Source: Flavobacteriaceae bacterium | GTDB taxonomy: Bacteria > Bacteroidota > Bacteroidia > Flavobacteriales > Flavobacteriaceae | Direction of reading: 5' to 3' | Length of the DNA: 48,317 nucleotides | NCBI GenBank assembly: GCA_021647985.1 | Contig: JAKITQ010000023.1 | Coordinates: 1-48,317 of the forward strand | Part shown: piece after piece, positions 16,207 through 24,989 of the stretch | How the letters are laid out: each line of letters starts with the position of its first letter | Numbering within the stretch: position 1 is the first letter of the stretch | Notes under the pieces: model-generated | Database searches by the model: none | Told to the model about the DNA's origin: nothing | What the model saw: only the letters and a program-made list of their open reading frames with translations | Made by a program: the position numbers and the translations under genes

Positions 16207-16965
16207 ATGAATTTAATTGCATTTACTAACAACTTAAAAGATCCCAGAAATACAAGTGTTGATCAATCTAAAGGATTGGAAGATATACTAGAAGCATTTC
16301 CGTATTTTCAGTCGGCTCATTTTTTATATTTAAATGGTTTAAAAAATCAAAACAGTTTTAAATACAATGATTATTTAAAAAAAACCGCTGCCTACACCAC
16401 GGATAGAAGTGTTCTTTTTGATTATATTACTTCCTATAATTTTAACTTTGACCCAGCTTTAAATAAAGAACATAAAGAAAAAGGCGATAAAACTGCCAAA
16501 GAAAAAGAGATCAAAAAGGCTAATATAGAGCCTGATAAAGAAAATAAAATAGCAGCTATCACTAAAATTTTACCTATTGGCAAACCACTTCAATTTGACA
16601 ATACCGAGACCTATTCATTTAGTGAATGGCTACAAATTAATTCGATAAAACCTATTATAAGAAAGGAATCTCCTAAAAAGGAAATTAGCGAATCCAGTAG
16701 AAGTAATTTTGATTTGATTGATAACTTTATTTCTAATAAACCTAAATTAAAACCTACGCTTTTAGACATTAACACCAACATTGCAACCGATAGTGTTACA
16801 GAAAATGAAAGCCTAATGACCGAGACTTTAGCACATGTATATTTAGAGCAAAAAAAGTTTCAAAAAGCCATAACAGCTTTTACTGTATTAAGTTTGAAAT
16901 ATCCAGAAAAAAGTGGTTTCTTTGCCAACCAAATTAAAGCAATACAAAAATTACAAGTAAAATAA
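16207..16965 (+). CDS. TPR-like protein of unknown function between lptE and secG
   Basis: I choose the ATG at 16207, giving 252 residues, because an earlier in-frame ATG at 16159 would overlap lptE by 23 bases and adds only a non-conserved basic stretch. No signal peptide is visible, so it is probably cytoplasmic. The N-terminal part has ILEAFPYFQSAHFLYLNGL; the middle is Lys/Glu-rich and low in complexity; the C-terminus has one clear tetratricopeptide-like unit (ETLAHVYLEQKKFQKAITAF, then LSLKYPEKSGFF). Such genes commonly sit between lptE and secG in Flavobacteriia. A role in envelope biogenesis or secretion is a guess from position. Confidence 0.8.
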   Translation: MNLIAFTNNLKDPRNTSVDQSKGLEDILEAFPYFQSAHFLYLNGLKNQNSFKYNDYLKKTAAYTTDRSVLFDYITSYNFNFDPALNKEHKEKGDKTAKEKEIKKANIEPDKENKIAAITKILPIGKPLQFDNTETYSFSEWLQINSIKPIIRKESPKKEISESSRSNFDLIDNFISNKPKLKPTLLDINTNIATDSVTENESLMTETLAHVYLEQKKFQKAITAFTVLSLKYPEKSGFFANQIKAIQKLQVK

Positions 16966-16973
16966 TTTAGATC

Positions 16974-17318
16974 ATGTCGTACTTTCTATTTTTAATATTA
17001 ATAATTATCATTTCCGTTTTACTCATTTTAGTAATCATGGTTCAAAACCCTAAGGGAGGTGGTTTGTCATCATCATTAGGTGGTGGTGGTGGCTCACAAA
17101 GTTTAGGTGGTGTTCAAAATACTACAAACTTTTTAGACAAAAGTACTTGGACTTTGGCAAGTGCGCTTTTCGCATTAATTTTATTATCAAATTTTGCCAT
17201 TCCAAGAAACAATACTGTTGATTTGAAATCGGCTACAGAAGGAATTGTTAATGAAAGAGAAGCATTAGAAGTGCCGACAACTTTAGATACGGATAAAGTT
17301 ATAGACAGTTCTAATTAA
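16974..17318 (+). CDS. secG: Preprotein translocase subunit SecG
   Basis: The 114-residue protein has two membrane helices (about residues 3-22 and 55-75) joined by a glycine/serine-rich loop (GGGLSSSLGGGGGSQSLGG), the standard SecG plan. SecG assists SecYE in moving proteins across the inner membrane. The C-terminal tail of about 35 residues is acidic and longer than in E. coli, as is usual in Bacteroidota. It starts eight bases after the TPR-like gene and ends the operon: a strong terminator follows 23 bases after its stop. Confidence 0.93.
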   Translation: MSYFLFLILIIIISVLLILVIMVQNPKGGGLSSSLGGGGGSQSLGGVQNTTNFLDKSTWTLASALFALILLSNFAIPRNNTVDLKSATEGIVNEREALEVPTTLDTDKVIDSSN

Positions 17319-17340
17319 AATAATATTAAAAAAATTAAAA

Positions 17341-17377
17341 AAATGCCAACATGTCATCATGTTGGCATTTTTTTTTA
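17341..17377 (+). terminator. Strong intrinsic terminator after secG
   Basis: Perfect 13-bp arms AAATGCCAACATG and CATGTTGGCATTT enclose a TCAT loop and run straight into a long T tract. It separates the miaB-secG operon from groESL. Confidence 0.92.
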
Positions 17378-17380
17378 CTA

Positions 17381-17414
17381 TTTGTCATAAAAAATAATAT
17401 GGCAATATATTTGC
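17381..17414 (+). promoter_or_regulatory. groESL promoter with overlapping sigma-A-like and sigma-54-like boxes
   Basis: TTTG (17381-17384), 21 bases, then TATATTTG (17406-17413) fits the Bacteroidota housekeeping promoter. The overlapping stretch TGGCAATATATTTGC (17400-17414) also fits the sigma-54 pattern: GG and GC separated by exactly 10 bases, with only the sixth and seventh consensus bases deviating. Which is used cannot be decided from sequence. The groES start lies 43 bases downstream. Confidence 0.6.
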
Positions 17415-17456
17415 ATCACATAAACAAAATTAGTAACAACTTAAAACATTTATATA

Positions 17457-17735
17457 ATGAGTAAATTAACTATAAAGCCTCTTGCTGACAGAGTGCTTAT
17501 TGAGCCTTTGGCTGCTGAAACAAAAACTGCATCTGGATTATACATTCCAGACTCTGCTAAAGAAAAACCACAACAAGGCACTGTAGTAGCTGTAGGGAAA
17601 GGCACCAAAGACGAGCCAATAACTGTTAAAGTTGGAGATGTTGTTTTATACGGTAAATTTTCTGGAACAGAATTAAAATTGGATGGTAATGACTATTTAA
17701 TCATGAGAGAAAACGATATTTTCGCAATCGTTTAA
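17457..17735 (+). CDS. groES: Co-chaperonin GroES
   Basis: The 92-residue protein is the lid of the GroEL chamber. It has the expected start [14 protein letters not shown], a mobile loop in the [18 protein letters not shown] region (about 22-39), and the ending [14 protein letters not shown]. Length and motifs are canonical. It is first of the groES-groEL pair, 102 bases before groEL, behind its own promoter region and after the secG terminator, so it is insulated from the upstream operon. Confidence 0.98.
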   Translation: MSKLTIKPLADRVLIEPLAAETKTASGLYIPDSAKEKPQQGTVVAVGKGTKDEPITVKVGDVVLYGKFSGTELKLDGNDYLIMRENDIFAIV

Positions 17736-17837
17736 CCCATGTGTTATTTCCGCGAAAGCGAAAAAATCATCCGAATAACATTAAATTTTAAATAATTAAT
17801 ATTCCTCTTTTACAGGAATAACTAAAAAAAATAAATA

Positions 17838-19478
17838 ATGGCAAAAGATATAATATTTGATATAGAATCACGCGACGGTTTAAAACGTGGTGTAGATGCA
17901 TTAGCGAATGCAGTAAAAGTAACTTTAGGACCTAAAGGTCGTAATGTAGTAATTGGAAAAGCTTTTGGCGGACCTCAGATCACTAAAGATGGTGTAACAG
18001 TTGCTAGAGAAATTGAATTAGATGATCCTCTTGAAAATATGGGAGCACAAATGGTAAAAGAAGTTGCATCAAAAACCAATGATTTGGCTGGTGATGGAAC
18101 AACAACTGCAACAGTGCTTGCTCAGGCAATTGTAAAAGAAGGTTTAAAAAATGTTGCTGCTGGTGCCAACCCGTTAGACTTAAAAAATGGTATCGACATC
18201 GCGGTTAAATCTGTAATAGAAAATTTACAAAAACAATCGCAAGTTGTTGGTAATAATTTAGATAAAATTAAACAAGTAGCTTCAATTTCTGCAAATAATG
18301 ATAAATCTATAGGAGATTTAATTGCCAATGCTTTTGATAAGGTTGGTAAAGAAGGTGTTATTACTGTGGAAGAAGCTAAAGGCACTGACACTTACGTGGA
18401 TATCGTTGAAGGTATGCAATTTGACAGAGGGTATTTATCTCCTTACTTTGTTACCGATTCTGAAAAAATGATTGCCGATTTAGAATCACCTTATATTTTA
18501 TTGTATGATAAAAAAATATCTACAATGAAAGATCTACTTCCAGTTTTAGAACCAGTTGCACAAGCAGGTAAACCATTATTAATTATCGCAGAAGATATTG
18601 ATGGTGAAGCTTTAGCGACATTAGTAGTAAATAAATTACGTGGATCTTTAAAAATTGCAGCGGTAAAAGCCCCTGGTTTTGGAGACAGACGTAAAGCGAT
18701 GTTAGAGGATCTAGCTATTTTAACTGGCGGAACTGTAATTGCAGAAGAAAGAGGGTTTACCCTAGAAAATACAACATTGGATATGTTGGGTACTGCCGAA
18801 AGAGTAACCATTGACAAAGACAATACTACTGTTATTAATGGTGCTGGTACAGCTAAAAATATCAAAGCGAGAGTGAATCAAATCAAATCTCAAATTGAAA
18901 CTACTACTTCTGATTATGACAAAGAGAAACTACAAGAACGTCTGGCTAAATTGGCTGGAGGTGTAGCTGTTTTATATGTAGGGGCAGCTAGTGAAGTTGA
19001 AATGAAAGAGAAAAAAGATCGCGTTGATGATGCACTACATGCTACAAGAGCAGCTGTAGAAGAAGGTATTATTGCCGGTGGCGGTGTTGCTTTTGTTAGA
19101 ACAAAAGAAGCTTTAAATAAAATTGAGACTTCAAACCCTGATGAAAAAACTGGTGTGAAAATTATTATTCGTGCTATTGAAGAACCTTTGCGTCAAATTG
19201 CTGAAAACGCTGGTGCGGAAGGATCTGTTGTTGTTTCAAAAGTGTTGGAAGGAAAAAAAGATTTTGGTTACAACGCAAAAACCGATGAGTATGTTAATAT
19301 GCTTAAAGCCGGAATTATCGATCCAACAAAAGTAGCTCGTATCGCTTTAGAAAATGCAGCATCTGTTGCTGGTATGATCTTAACTACTGAGTGTGCTTTG
19401 GTTGATATTAAAGAAGAAGCTCCTGCTGGTGGTGGAATGCCTCCAATGGGTGGTGGTGGAATGCCAGGTATGATGTAA
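17838..19478 (+). CDS. groEL: Chaperonin GroEL
   Basis: The 546-residue chaperonin forms the two-ring folding chamber. Clear signatures are [17 protein letters not shown] (about 31-47), the nucleotide-binding [10 protein letters not shown] segment, the family signature [14 protein letters not shown] (about 404-417), and the Gly/Met-rich tail ending GGMPGMM. It is full length with no sign of damage. Only one groEL is present here. It is followed by an intrinsic terminator at 19533-19571 and a low-complexity spacer. Confidence 0.99.
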   Translation: MAKDIIFDIESRDGLKRGVDALANAVKVTLGPKGRNVVIGKAFGGPQITKDGVTVAREIELDDPLENMGAQMVKEVASKTNDLAGDGTTTATVLAQAIVKEGLKNVAAGANPLDLKNGIDIAVKSVIENLQKQSQVVGNNLDKIKQVASISANNDKSIGDLIANAFDKVGKEGVITVEEAKGTDTYVDIVEGMQFDRGYLSPYFVTDSEKMIADLESPYILLYDKKISTMKDLLPVLEPVAQAGKPLLIIAEDIDGEALATLVVNKLRGSLKIAAVKAPGFGDRRKAMLEDLAILTGGTVIAEERGFTLENTTLDMLGTAERVTIDKDNTTVINGAGTAKNIKARVNQIKSQIETTTSDYDKEKLQERLAKLAGGVAVLYVGAASEVEMKEKKDRVDDALHATRAAVEEGIIAGGGVAFVRTKEALNKIETSNPDEKTGVKIIIRAIEEPLRQIAENAGAEGSVVVSKVLEGKKDFGYNAKTDEYVNMLKAGIIDPTKVARIALENAASVAGMILTTECALVDIKEEAPAGGGMPPMGGGGMPGMM

Positions 19479-19532
19479 TATAGTTATTGGTTGGTGGCTA
19501 TTAGTTGTTAGCTGTTGGCTTTTGGTATAAAT

Positions 19533-19571
19533 AAAAAAAACCGTTTTTGATGAATCAAAAACGGTTTTTTT
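19533..19571. terminator. Terminator between groEL and the convergent thioredoxin-like gene
   Basis: An inverted repeat of about 18 bp built on AAAACCGTTTTTGAT / ATCAAAAACGGTTTT has a 2-base loop, and T runs occur on both strands. It can serve groEL on the plus strand and possibly the gene that ends at 19701 on the minus strand. Confidence 0.85.
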
Positions 19572-19655
19572 ATTAGTAAATTTTCTATAATAATAGTCCG
19601 ATATGCTATAGTGTCTAGATACCGTAACTAATTGATATTCATTTTTTTAATTCGT

Positions 19656-19687
19656 GATTCAACATTCATAATTCATAATTCAACATT
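19656..19687. repeat. Low-complexity dispersed repeat (ATTCAACATTCATAATTC type)
   Basis: Short degenerate units of ATTCAACATTC and ATAATTC alternate here. The reverse strand of 44404-44435 carries similar wording (AATTCATAACTCAACATTCAC), so this is a loose dispersed sequence type rather than a single-site accident. Confidence 0.5.
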
Positions 19688-19700
19688 ACACCAAGTATTC

Positions 19701-20285
19701 CTATAAGGCTTTTAATATTTCTTCAAAATTAGATCTGTTTTTATAATCCGGGTCATATTGCACATAGGAAATTTTGCCATTTTGATCAATTATATAGGTA
19801 GCAGGTACCGGTAACACATTGTTGTTTTTTACGTTGTAATTAGCAACTCTTTTAGATACTGTACCAAAATAATTTGTTACATTATTAGTGTTAACTTCAA
19901 ATGCCACTTTATAATCTTGCATGATTTTATTGCCTACATCATGAATAATTGAAAAGTTAATATGCCACATATCTGCAGTTTCTTTAGTTCGTTCAACAGT
20001 TTCGGGGCTAACCACCATAACATATACACCTTTTTCAATGAATTCATTTAAGTTTTCTTGTAAGGATGTTAAATGCTTTTTACAATGCGGACACCAATTT
20101 CCACGATAAAAAACCATTAAAATTTTATTGTATTTTAAAATATCATTCAAGTTAATTTCTTTACCGTTTTGATCTACTCCAATAATTGTTGGTGCCTTAT
20201 CTCCAACGTTTAAATGTTCAATATTAATTTGCGCAGTTAAATTAATGGCTAAAAATACAAACAATAAACTCCATAAATTTTTCAT
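19701..20285 (-). CDS. Secreted peroxiredoxin/thioredoxin-like protein (AhpC/TSA type)
   Basis: The 194-residue protein has a cleavable signal peptide (MKNLWSLLFVFLAINLTAQ), so it acts outside the cytoplasm. A redoxin fold follows, with VGDKAPTIIGVDQNGKEI near residue 28 and an active-site Cys65-Pro-His-Cys68 in FYRGNWCPHC. The FYRGxWCPHC text is typical of AhpC/TSA-type periplasmic proteins of Bacteroidota. It may reduce peroxides or disulphides; the CPHC pair favours thiol-disulphide chemistry, but substrate and partner are unknown. It faces groEL tail to tail, with a terminator between, and is 54 bases from the next upstream gene. Confidence 0.85.
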   Translation of the reverse strand: MKNLWSLLFVFLAINLTAQINIEHLNVGDKAPTIIGVDQNGKEINLNDILKYNKILMVFYRGNWCPHCKKHLTSLQENLNEFIEKGVYVMVVSPETVERTKETADMWHINFSIIHDVGNKIMQDYKVAFEVNTNNVTNYFGTVSKRVANYNVKNNNVLPVPATYIIDQNGKISYVQYDPDYKNRSNFEEILKAL

Positions 20286-20339
20286 ATAGGTGTGTTTTAT
20301 AATTGAACGATTAGTCGAACTTAAACGTAGTTATTACAA

Positions 20340-20657
20340 CTAATCGTTAGTATTCTTAAACGATATTTTACCTGTTAATATTTGAAAAAACATTTTAAAA
20401 TCGGAAATCAAACTCCACAAAGGATATTTAAATGTTGCCGGTTTATTTTTCTCAAAAAAGAAATGACCTACCCATGCAAATCCATAACCAACTATAGGCA
20501 CAGAAATCCAAAGTTTAGGTTGGCTTAAATACAAGGCAAAAAAAGCAATTATAAAAATTATTGAAGTTCCAACAAAGTGTAAAACCCTACAAGTATTGTC
20601 ACTGTGTTCTGTCAAGTAAAATTTATAAAAATCTTTATATGTTTTTATTCTTTCCAT
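20340..20657 (-). CDS. Mpo1-like (DUF962) small membrane protein
   Basis: The 105-residue protein has two predicted membrane helices (about residues 26-44 and 47-66) and the family text FYLTEHSDNTCRVLHFVGT, then GHFFFEKNKPATFKYPLWSL. Histidines in TEHS, LHFVG and VGHFFFEKN fit the DUF962/Mpo1 family. Yeast Mpo1 is an iron-dependent dioxygenase in breakdown of long-chain-base intermediates; what bacterial members do is not settled. It lies between the biotin operon and the thioredoxin-like gene on the same strand, with no obvious functional link. Confidence 0.85.
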   Translation of the reverse strand: MERIKTYKDFYKFYLTEHSDNTCRVLHFVGTSIIFIIAFFALYLSQPKLWISVPIVGYGFAWVGHFFFEKNKPATFKYPLWSLISDFKMFFQILTGKISFKNTND

Positions 20658-20797
20658 CTTGAGATAAATATTGTTCTTTATTATTAGAGGCCTTCTTTTT
20701 ATGAAACAAGCCTGCCTGTCCTGCCTACGGTATACAGAAAATTATTTTCGATTAACTATGCTGTTAATTTCAAAAAATAAAATAAAATGTATACAGA

Positions 20798-21886
20798 TTA
20801 ATACTTTAGCTCTTTTCTAATTTCTTTAGCTTTATTAGTAGCTTCTATATTTCTTTCAATAACATGATTAGGCCTTGTCCATTTGACATTATCATTTTTA
20901 ACAACAATTTGTTTCCTGATTTTAAATTTACCTGTATTATCTTTTTTCTTTTCCTCAGGAACCAATCCAAGAATATTAAACATTTCGTGATCTTTATCTT
21001 CTCCTGGGTTTGGCGTAGTCAATAATTTTTCACCTGCAAATATAGAAGAAGCTCCAGCCATAAAACACAAGGCCTGTGCTTCAGTACTCATTTCTGTTCT
21101 ACCTGCTGACAACCGAACGGTTGTTTTTGGCAAAACAATTCTTGTAGTTGCAATCATCCTAATTACATCCCAAGAAGGCACTATATGCTCTTCTGCTAAA
21201 GGAGTTCCTTTTACCGGAACCAAGGCATTTATCGGTACGGATTCTGGTTGAGGGTTTAACTTAGATAAACTTACTAGCATCCCAACTCTATCAACCACAC
21301 TTTCACCCATTCCAATAATACCCCCAGAACAAACTTTTAATTTTCCTTTACGTACATTATCTAATGTTTTTAATCTATCATCATAAGCTCTGGTAGATAT
21401 AACTTCTTTATAATATTCTTCTGAAGTATCTAAATTATGATTGTAGTAATGCAATCCTGCTTCTGCCAATCTTGTAGCCTGGCTCTCGGTAACCATACCC
21501 AATGTACAGCAAACTTCTAGATTTAAATCACTTATACCGCCTACCATTTTCAATACATTCTCAAAATCTTCTCCTTCTTTTACATTCCTCCAAGCTGCTC
21601 CCATACAAACCCTTGTAGATCCATTATTTTTAGCTTTTTTAGCTAAATCCATTACTGTATCAAAAGGCATTAAATCATTTTTTTCAATATCAGTATGATA
21701 TCTCGCAGCTTGCGGGCAATATCCACAGTCTTCTGGGCAACCACCTGTTTTAATTGAAATCAATGTGCTGATTTGAATTTTTTTGGGGTCATGATATTTT
21801 CGATGTACTTGAGCCGCTTCAAATATCAATTCCATTAATGGTTTATTATAAATATCTAAGATTTCGTGTTTTGTATAATTTTGCAT
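20798..21886 (-). CDS. bioB: Biotin synthase BioB
   Basis: The 362-residue radical-SAM enzyme inserts sulphur into dethiobiotin. The radical-SAM motif is Cys50-Cys54-Cys57 (GGCPEDCGYCPQ). Cysteines in SGGIIGMGES-adjacent and EVCCTLG segments and the Arg in TTVRLSAGR fit the second cluster site. The C-terminus has a Lys-rich extension beyond the standard core, which I have seen in flavobacterial BioB. It is last in the operon bioF-bioD-bioA-ketosynthase-bioB, 41 bases after the ketosynthase. Confidence 0.97.
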   Translation of the reverse strand: MQNYTKHEILDIYNKPLMELIFEAAQVHRKYHDPKKIQISTLISIKTGGCPEDCGYCPQAARYHTDIEKNDLMPFDTVMDLAKKAKNNGSTRVCMGAAWRNVKEGEDFENVLKMVGGISDLNLEVCCTLGMVTESQATRLAEAGLHYYNHNLDTSEEYYKEVISTRAYDDRLKTLDNVRKGKLKVCSGGIIGMGESVVDRVGMLVSLSKLNPQPESVPINALVPVKGTPLAEEHIVPSWDVIRMIATTRIVLPKTTVRLSAGRTEMSTEAQALCFMAGASSIFAGEKLLTTPNPGEDKDHEMFNILGLVPEEKKKDNTGKFKIRKQIVVKNDNVKWTRPNHVIERNIEATNKAKEIRKELKY

Positions 21887-21927
21887 TATTCTATCTTTTT
21901 AATTCAAAAATAAGTAATCGTATTGTA

Positions 21928-23085
21928 TTAATCTAATGAAAGCAGTATACTCACCGCATTTCCTCCAAAGCCGACGGAATTTACCATAACTTTCTTAATT
22001 TTAGAAGGGTACTTTTGATCTTTTAAGAATGGAATTGAAATAAACTGATTTTTATGCATCATCATTATCGCCATTTCTAAACTCAATCCACCTGAGGCAC
22101 CTAAAGCATGACCAATTTTCCATTTATTTGAAGTTAAAGCCGGAATTTTATCTCCAAAAACTTTTTGAATAGCACGGCATTCTGATAAATCACCTTTAAT
22201 AGTACCTGGTGCATGCATTACAATAACATCGATATCTTGTTTACTTGTTTGCGCAATGGCCATTTTCATAGACCTTTGAAAGCAATCGGCATTTGTTGAA
22301 ATAGAGATATTATGTTTTAAGGGTTCTGTTGCATAACCAATTCCTTCTATAAAAGCCAAAGCATTTTGTTGTTTCCCCTTTTCCAAACAAAATACGGAAG
22401 CGCCTTCACCCAAAATCATGGTGTTTTTTGATTTATTAAAATCCAAAGTCTTACATGGAAATCTATCTTTATTGTTCGCATAAATTTTCAATGATTTCAT
22501 TTGGGCTATCGTGAATGGCGTATTTGATGCTTCGCTTCCACCAACTAAAAAACGATTACTCATGCCGCTATTGATCCATGCAATACCATTAAGAATTGCA
22601 TGAAGCGCTGTTGAACAAGTTATAGAATGACTAATGGTAGGCCCATTTGACTGAAGATCATGACCAACCCATGATGAAATATTACCTAAAGTAGTTGTAG
22701 GAGAACTTAAAGTAGCAACTTTAACCTTTGCATTATTTATAAATTCTTCGTGGTATTTTTCAAATAGACTTGTAGCACCTCTTGATGATCCAATATTAAT
22801 TCCAAATTCAGTATTCTTCCAGTTGGCTCCTTTAACCGCTTTTCTAGCAACAGCAATGGCCATTAAAACAGAGGGGTCCAGATCTTTATAATTAGTTACT
22901 TTCCTTAAATTTTCAATATGATCCCAATCCTTATTTCTAATGTCACTTACCAGGGCTTTAAAATTACCAAATGATCGTTCTTTAAAATTATGTTGTGCTA
23001 ATTGATAACTTTTCCAAATATCATTCTCATCCATTCCTAAAGGTGAAATTGAGGCCATACTAACTATAGAAACCTTTTTAATCAT
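21928..23085 (-). CDS. Beta-ketoacyl synthase in the biotin operon
   Basis: This 385-residue thiolase-fold condensing enzyme has the KAS I/II triad: Cys157 (SITCSTALH), His291 (VMHAPGTIKGD) and His326 (WKIGHALGASGG). All three are present, so it should be active, but it is shorter than FabF (about 410) and the usual AHGT motif reads MHAP. It starts one base past the bioA stop and is 41 bases before bioB, so it is firmly part of the biotin operon. No bioC, bioH or bioW lies in the window. I infer that it helps build the pimeloyl chain, but general fatty-acid synthesis remains possible. Confidence 0.88.
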   Translation of the reverse strand: MIKKVSIVSMASISPLGMDENDIWKSYQLAQHNFKERSFGNFKALVSDIRNKDWDHIENLRKVTNYKDLDPSVLMAIAVARKAVKGANWKNTEFGINIGSSRGATSLFEKYHEEFINNAKVKVATLSSPTTTLGNISSWVGHDLQSNGPTISHSITCSTALHAILNGIAWINSGMSNRFLVGGSEASNTPFTIAQMKSLKIYANNKDRFPCKTLDFNKSKNTMILGEGASVFCLEKGKQQNALAFIEGIGYATEPLKHNISISTNADCFQRSMKMAIAQTSKQDIDVIVMHAPGTIKGDLSECRAIQKVFGDKIPALTSNKWKIGHALGASGGLSLEMAIMMMHKNQFISIPFLKDQKYPSKIKKVMVNSVGFGGNAVSILLSLD

Positions 23086-23086
23086 G

Positions 23087-24352
23087 CTAAACTATTTCTA
23101 AACTCTTTTCGATTACCGTATAAATTTTATCAAGCTGTTCATCACTAATAGTAAAAGGAGCCAAAATGTATATCGTATTTCCTAAAGGTCTTAAAAATAC
23201 ACCTTTTTCCATAAAAAAATTATATAGTTTATCTCTTAAATTACCGTAACGTTTCATTTTAAGATTTAGATCTAAAGCAAAAATTACGCCTAAAACTCTT
23301 GCTGATTTAACCTTAGCGTGTTTCTCTATTCTATTTTTAAATTTAAGATGTTTATTATGAATTGTTTTAATTTTATTTTGAATCTCATCTGACAATAACA
23401 AATCGATTCCTGCAATGGCAGCAGCGCAAGCTAATGGATTTGCAGAGTAAGTATGTCCATGAAAAAAACCTTTGGTTAGATCATCATCTAAAAAAGCATC
23501 ATAAACATGCTGTGTGCAACTTGTCAATGCCATGGGAGCAACACCGGCTGTTAATGATTTTGATAAACAAATTATATCTGGTTGTTGTATCATATATTCT
23601 GAAGCGAAATTTTTACCTGTTTTACCGAACCCTGTCATCACTTCATCAGCAATGATCAATACTTCATTTTCCTTCGCTACTTGCAACAAATTTTCTAACA
23701 ATTCAGGCGAATACATTTTCATGGCTGCAGCACCCTGTACTAAGGGTTCATAAATAAATGCTGCCACTTCACCTTTTGAGACAAGATCTTTAAATTTTAA
23801 ATTAACTTCTTTATAATTATTTTGATTTGGAACTTCAATTCGATCTACGGTCAAAAGAAATTCTTCAAATGGTCCGTTGTATACAGATAATCCTGATACC
23901 GACATTGCGCCAAAGGTATCACCGTGAAAGGCATCTTCAAATGCAATGATTCTACTTCTTTTTTTATTTTTATTAAAATAAAATTGTAAGGCCATTTTAA
24001 TAGCAATATCTACAGAAGTAGAACCGTTATCAGAAAAAAATATTTTTTGCTGATTATTAGGTAAAATCGACATTAATTTCTCTGATAATTCAATTGCCGG
24101 TTGGTGCGTAAAACCACTAAATACGACTTGGTCTAACCGACCGAGCTGTTCTTTTATTTTTGATGTAATTTGCTTGTTACAATGCCCGTACATACAGGTA
24201 TACCACGAGGCAATTGCGTCAATGTATGATTTTCCATTCTCATCAAATAACAAAGTGCCTTTGGCTTTAACAATGGCCAAATGGTCTGGTTTTAACTTAT
24301 GCTGGGTAAGAGGGTGCCACAAGTGTAGTTTGTCTCTTTCTGATAGCGTCAT
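23087..24352 (-). CDS. bioA: Adenosylmethionine-8-amino-7-oxononanoate aminotransferase BioA
   Basis: The 421-residue class III PLP aminotransferase converts KAPA to DAPA using S-adenosylmethionine as amino donor. The start LHLWHPLTQHK, the FFSDNGSTSVDIAIKMA segment (about 106-121), the HGDTFGAMSVSG block (143-154), the IIADEVMTGFGKTG segment and PLP-binding Lys265 (CLSKSLTAG) are all as expected. Its start codon shares one base with the bioD stop (TAATG), implying translational coupling. One base separates its stop from the ketosynthase start. Confidence 0.97.
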   Translation of the reverse strand: MTLSERDKLHLWHPLTQHKLKPDHLAIVKAKGTLLFDENGKSYIDAIASWYTCMYGHCNKQITSKIKEQLGRLDQVVFSGFTHQPAIELSEKLMSILPNNQQKIFFSDNGSTSVDIAIKMALQFYFNKNKKRSRIIAFEDAFHGDTFGAMSVSGLSVYNGPFEEFLLTVDRIEVPNQNNYKEVNLKFKDLVSKGEVAAFIYEPLVQGAAAMKMYSPELLENLLQVAKENEVLIIADEVMTGFGKTGKNFASEYMIQQPDIICLSKSLTAGVAPMALTSCTQHVYDAFLDDDLTKGFFHGHTYSANPLACAAAIAGIDLLLSDEIQNKIKTIHNKHLKFKNRIEKHAKVKSARVLGVIFALDLNLKMKRYGNLRDKLYNFFMEKGVFLRPLGNTIYILAPFTISDEQLDKIYTVIEKSLEIV

Positions 24353-24972
24353 TATAAATTTTCTAAATTAATTTTAAACAAATTAGCGTATTTTTTTATT
24401 ACATTGCGGTCTATCCTATTTTCTTCTTCAATTCTTCCAATCACAGGAATATTGGTATGTTTATTTATGATATCTTCGGTTGTTGTATTTTTGTCTCCGC
24501 TATATATTATTCCAGAAATTTTTATTCCTTTTTGTTTTAACATTGCTACAGTTAATAAAGTGTGATTTATACTTCCTAAATAATGTCGTGATACAATAAT
24601 AACTTTAAAATCGTCTTCAATAAGATCTAATATAGTGTCTTTATTATTTAAGGGCACCAATAAGCCTCCTGCCCCTTCAATAATCAATATATTTGAAGTT
24701 TTTGGGGCTTTTATTTTATTGATATCAATATTCACCTTGTCAATTTCTGCCGCTGCATGAGGACTCATAGCAGTGTTTAACGCATAACTGTTTTTATGGA
24801 ATTTTGAACGAGAATTTGATATCAAATTTTTCACTTTACTTGTGTCTGAACTCTCTAAATCTCCAGCTTGAATTGGTTTCCAGTAATCAGCCTTTAAAGC
24901 TTCAACAACAATTGCCGAAACCAGGGTTTTACCAACATCTGTTCCTATTCCTGTAATAAATATTTTTTTCAT
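24352..24972 (-). CDS. bioD: Dethiobiotin synthetase BioD
   Basis: The 206-residue enzyme closes the ureido ring of dethiobiotin using ATP and CO2. The P-loop is FITGIGTDVGKT (about residues 4-15), with YWKPIQAG, SPHAAAE and IIEGAGGLLVPLN following in the family order. Length is normal for the family. It sits 17 bases after bioF and shares one base with the bioA start, so the three are transcribed together. Confidence 0.97.
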   Translation of the reverse strand: MKKIFITGIGTDVGKTLVSAIVVEALKADYWKPIQAGDLESSDTSKVKNLISNSRSKFHKNSYALNTAMSPHAAAEIDKVNIDINKIKAPKTSNILIIEGAGGLLVPLNNKDTILDLIEDDFKVIIVSRHYLGSINHTLLTVAMLKQKGIKISGIIYSGDKNTTTEDIINKHTNIPVIGRIEEENRIDRNVIKKYANLFKINLENL

Positions 24973-24989
24973 TTTAGAGCTAAAAAATT

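Noticed and set aside
20701-20760. GC-rich stretch with repeated CCTGCCT upstream of the Mpo1-like gene considered as a regulatory element
   Set aside because: It resembles a degenerate copy of the short repeat at 39231-39250 but has no complete palindrome, and no promoter boxes fit it.
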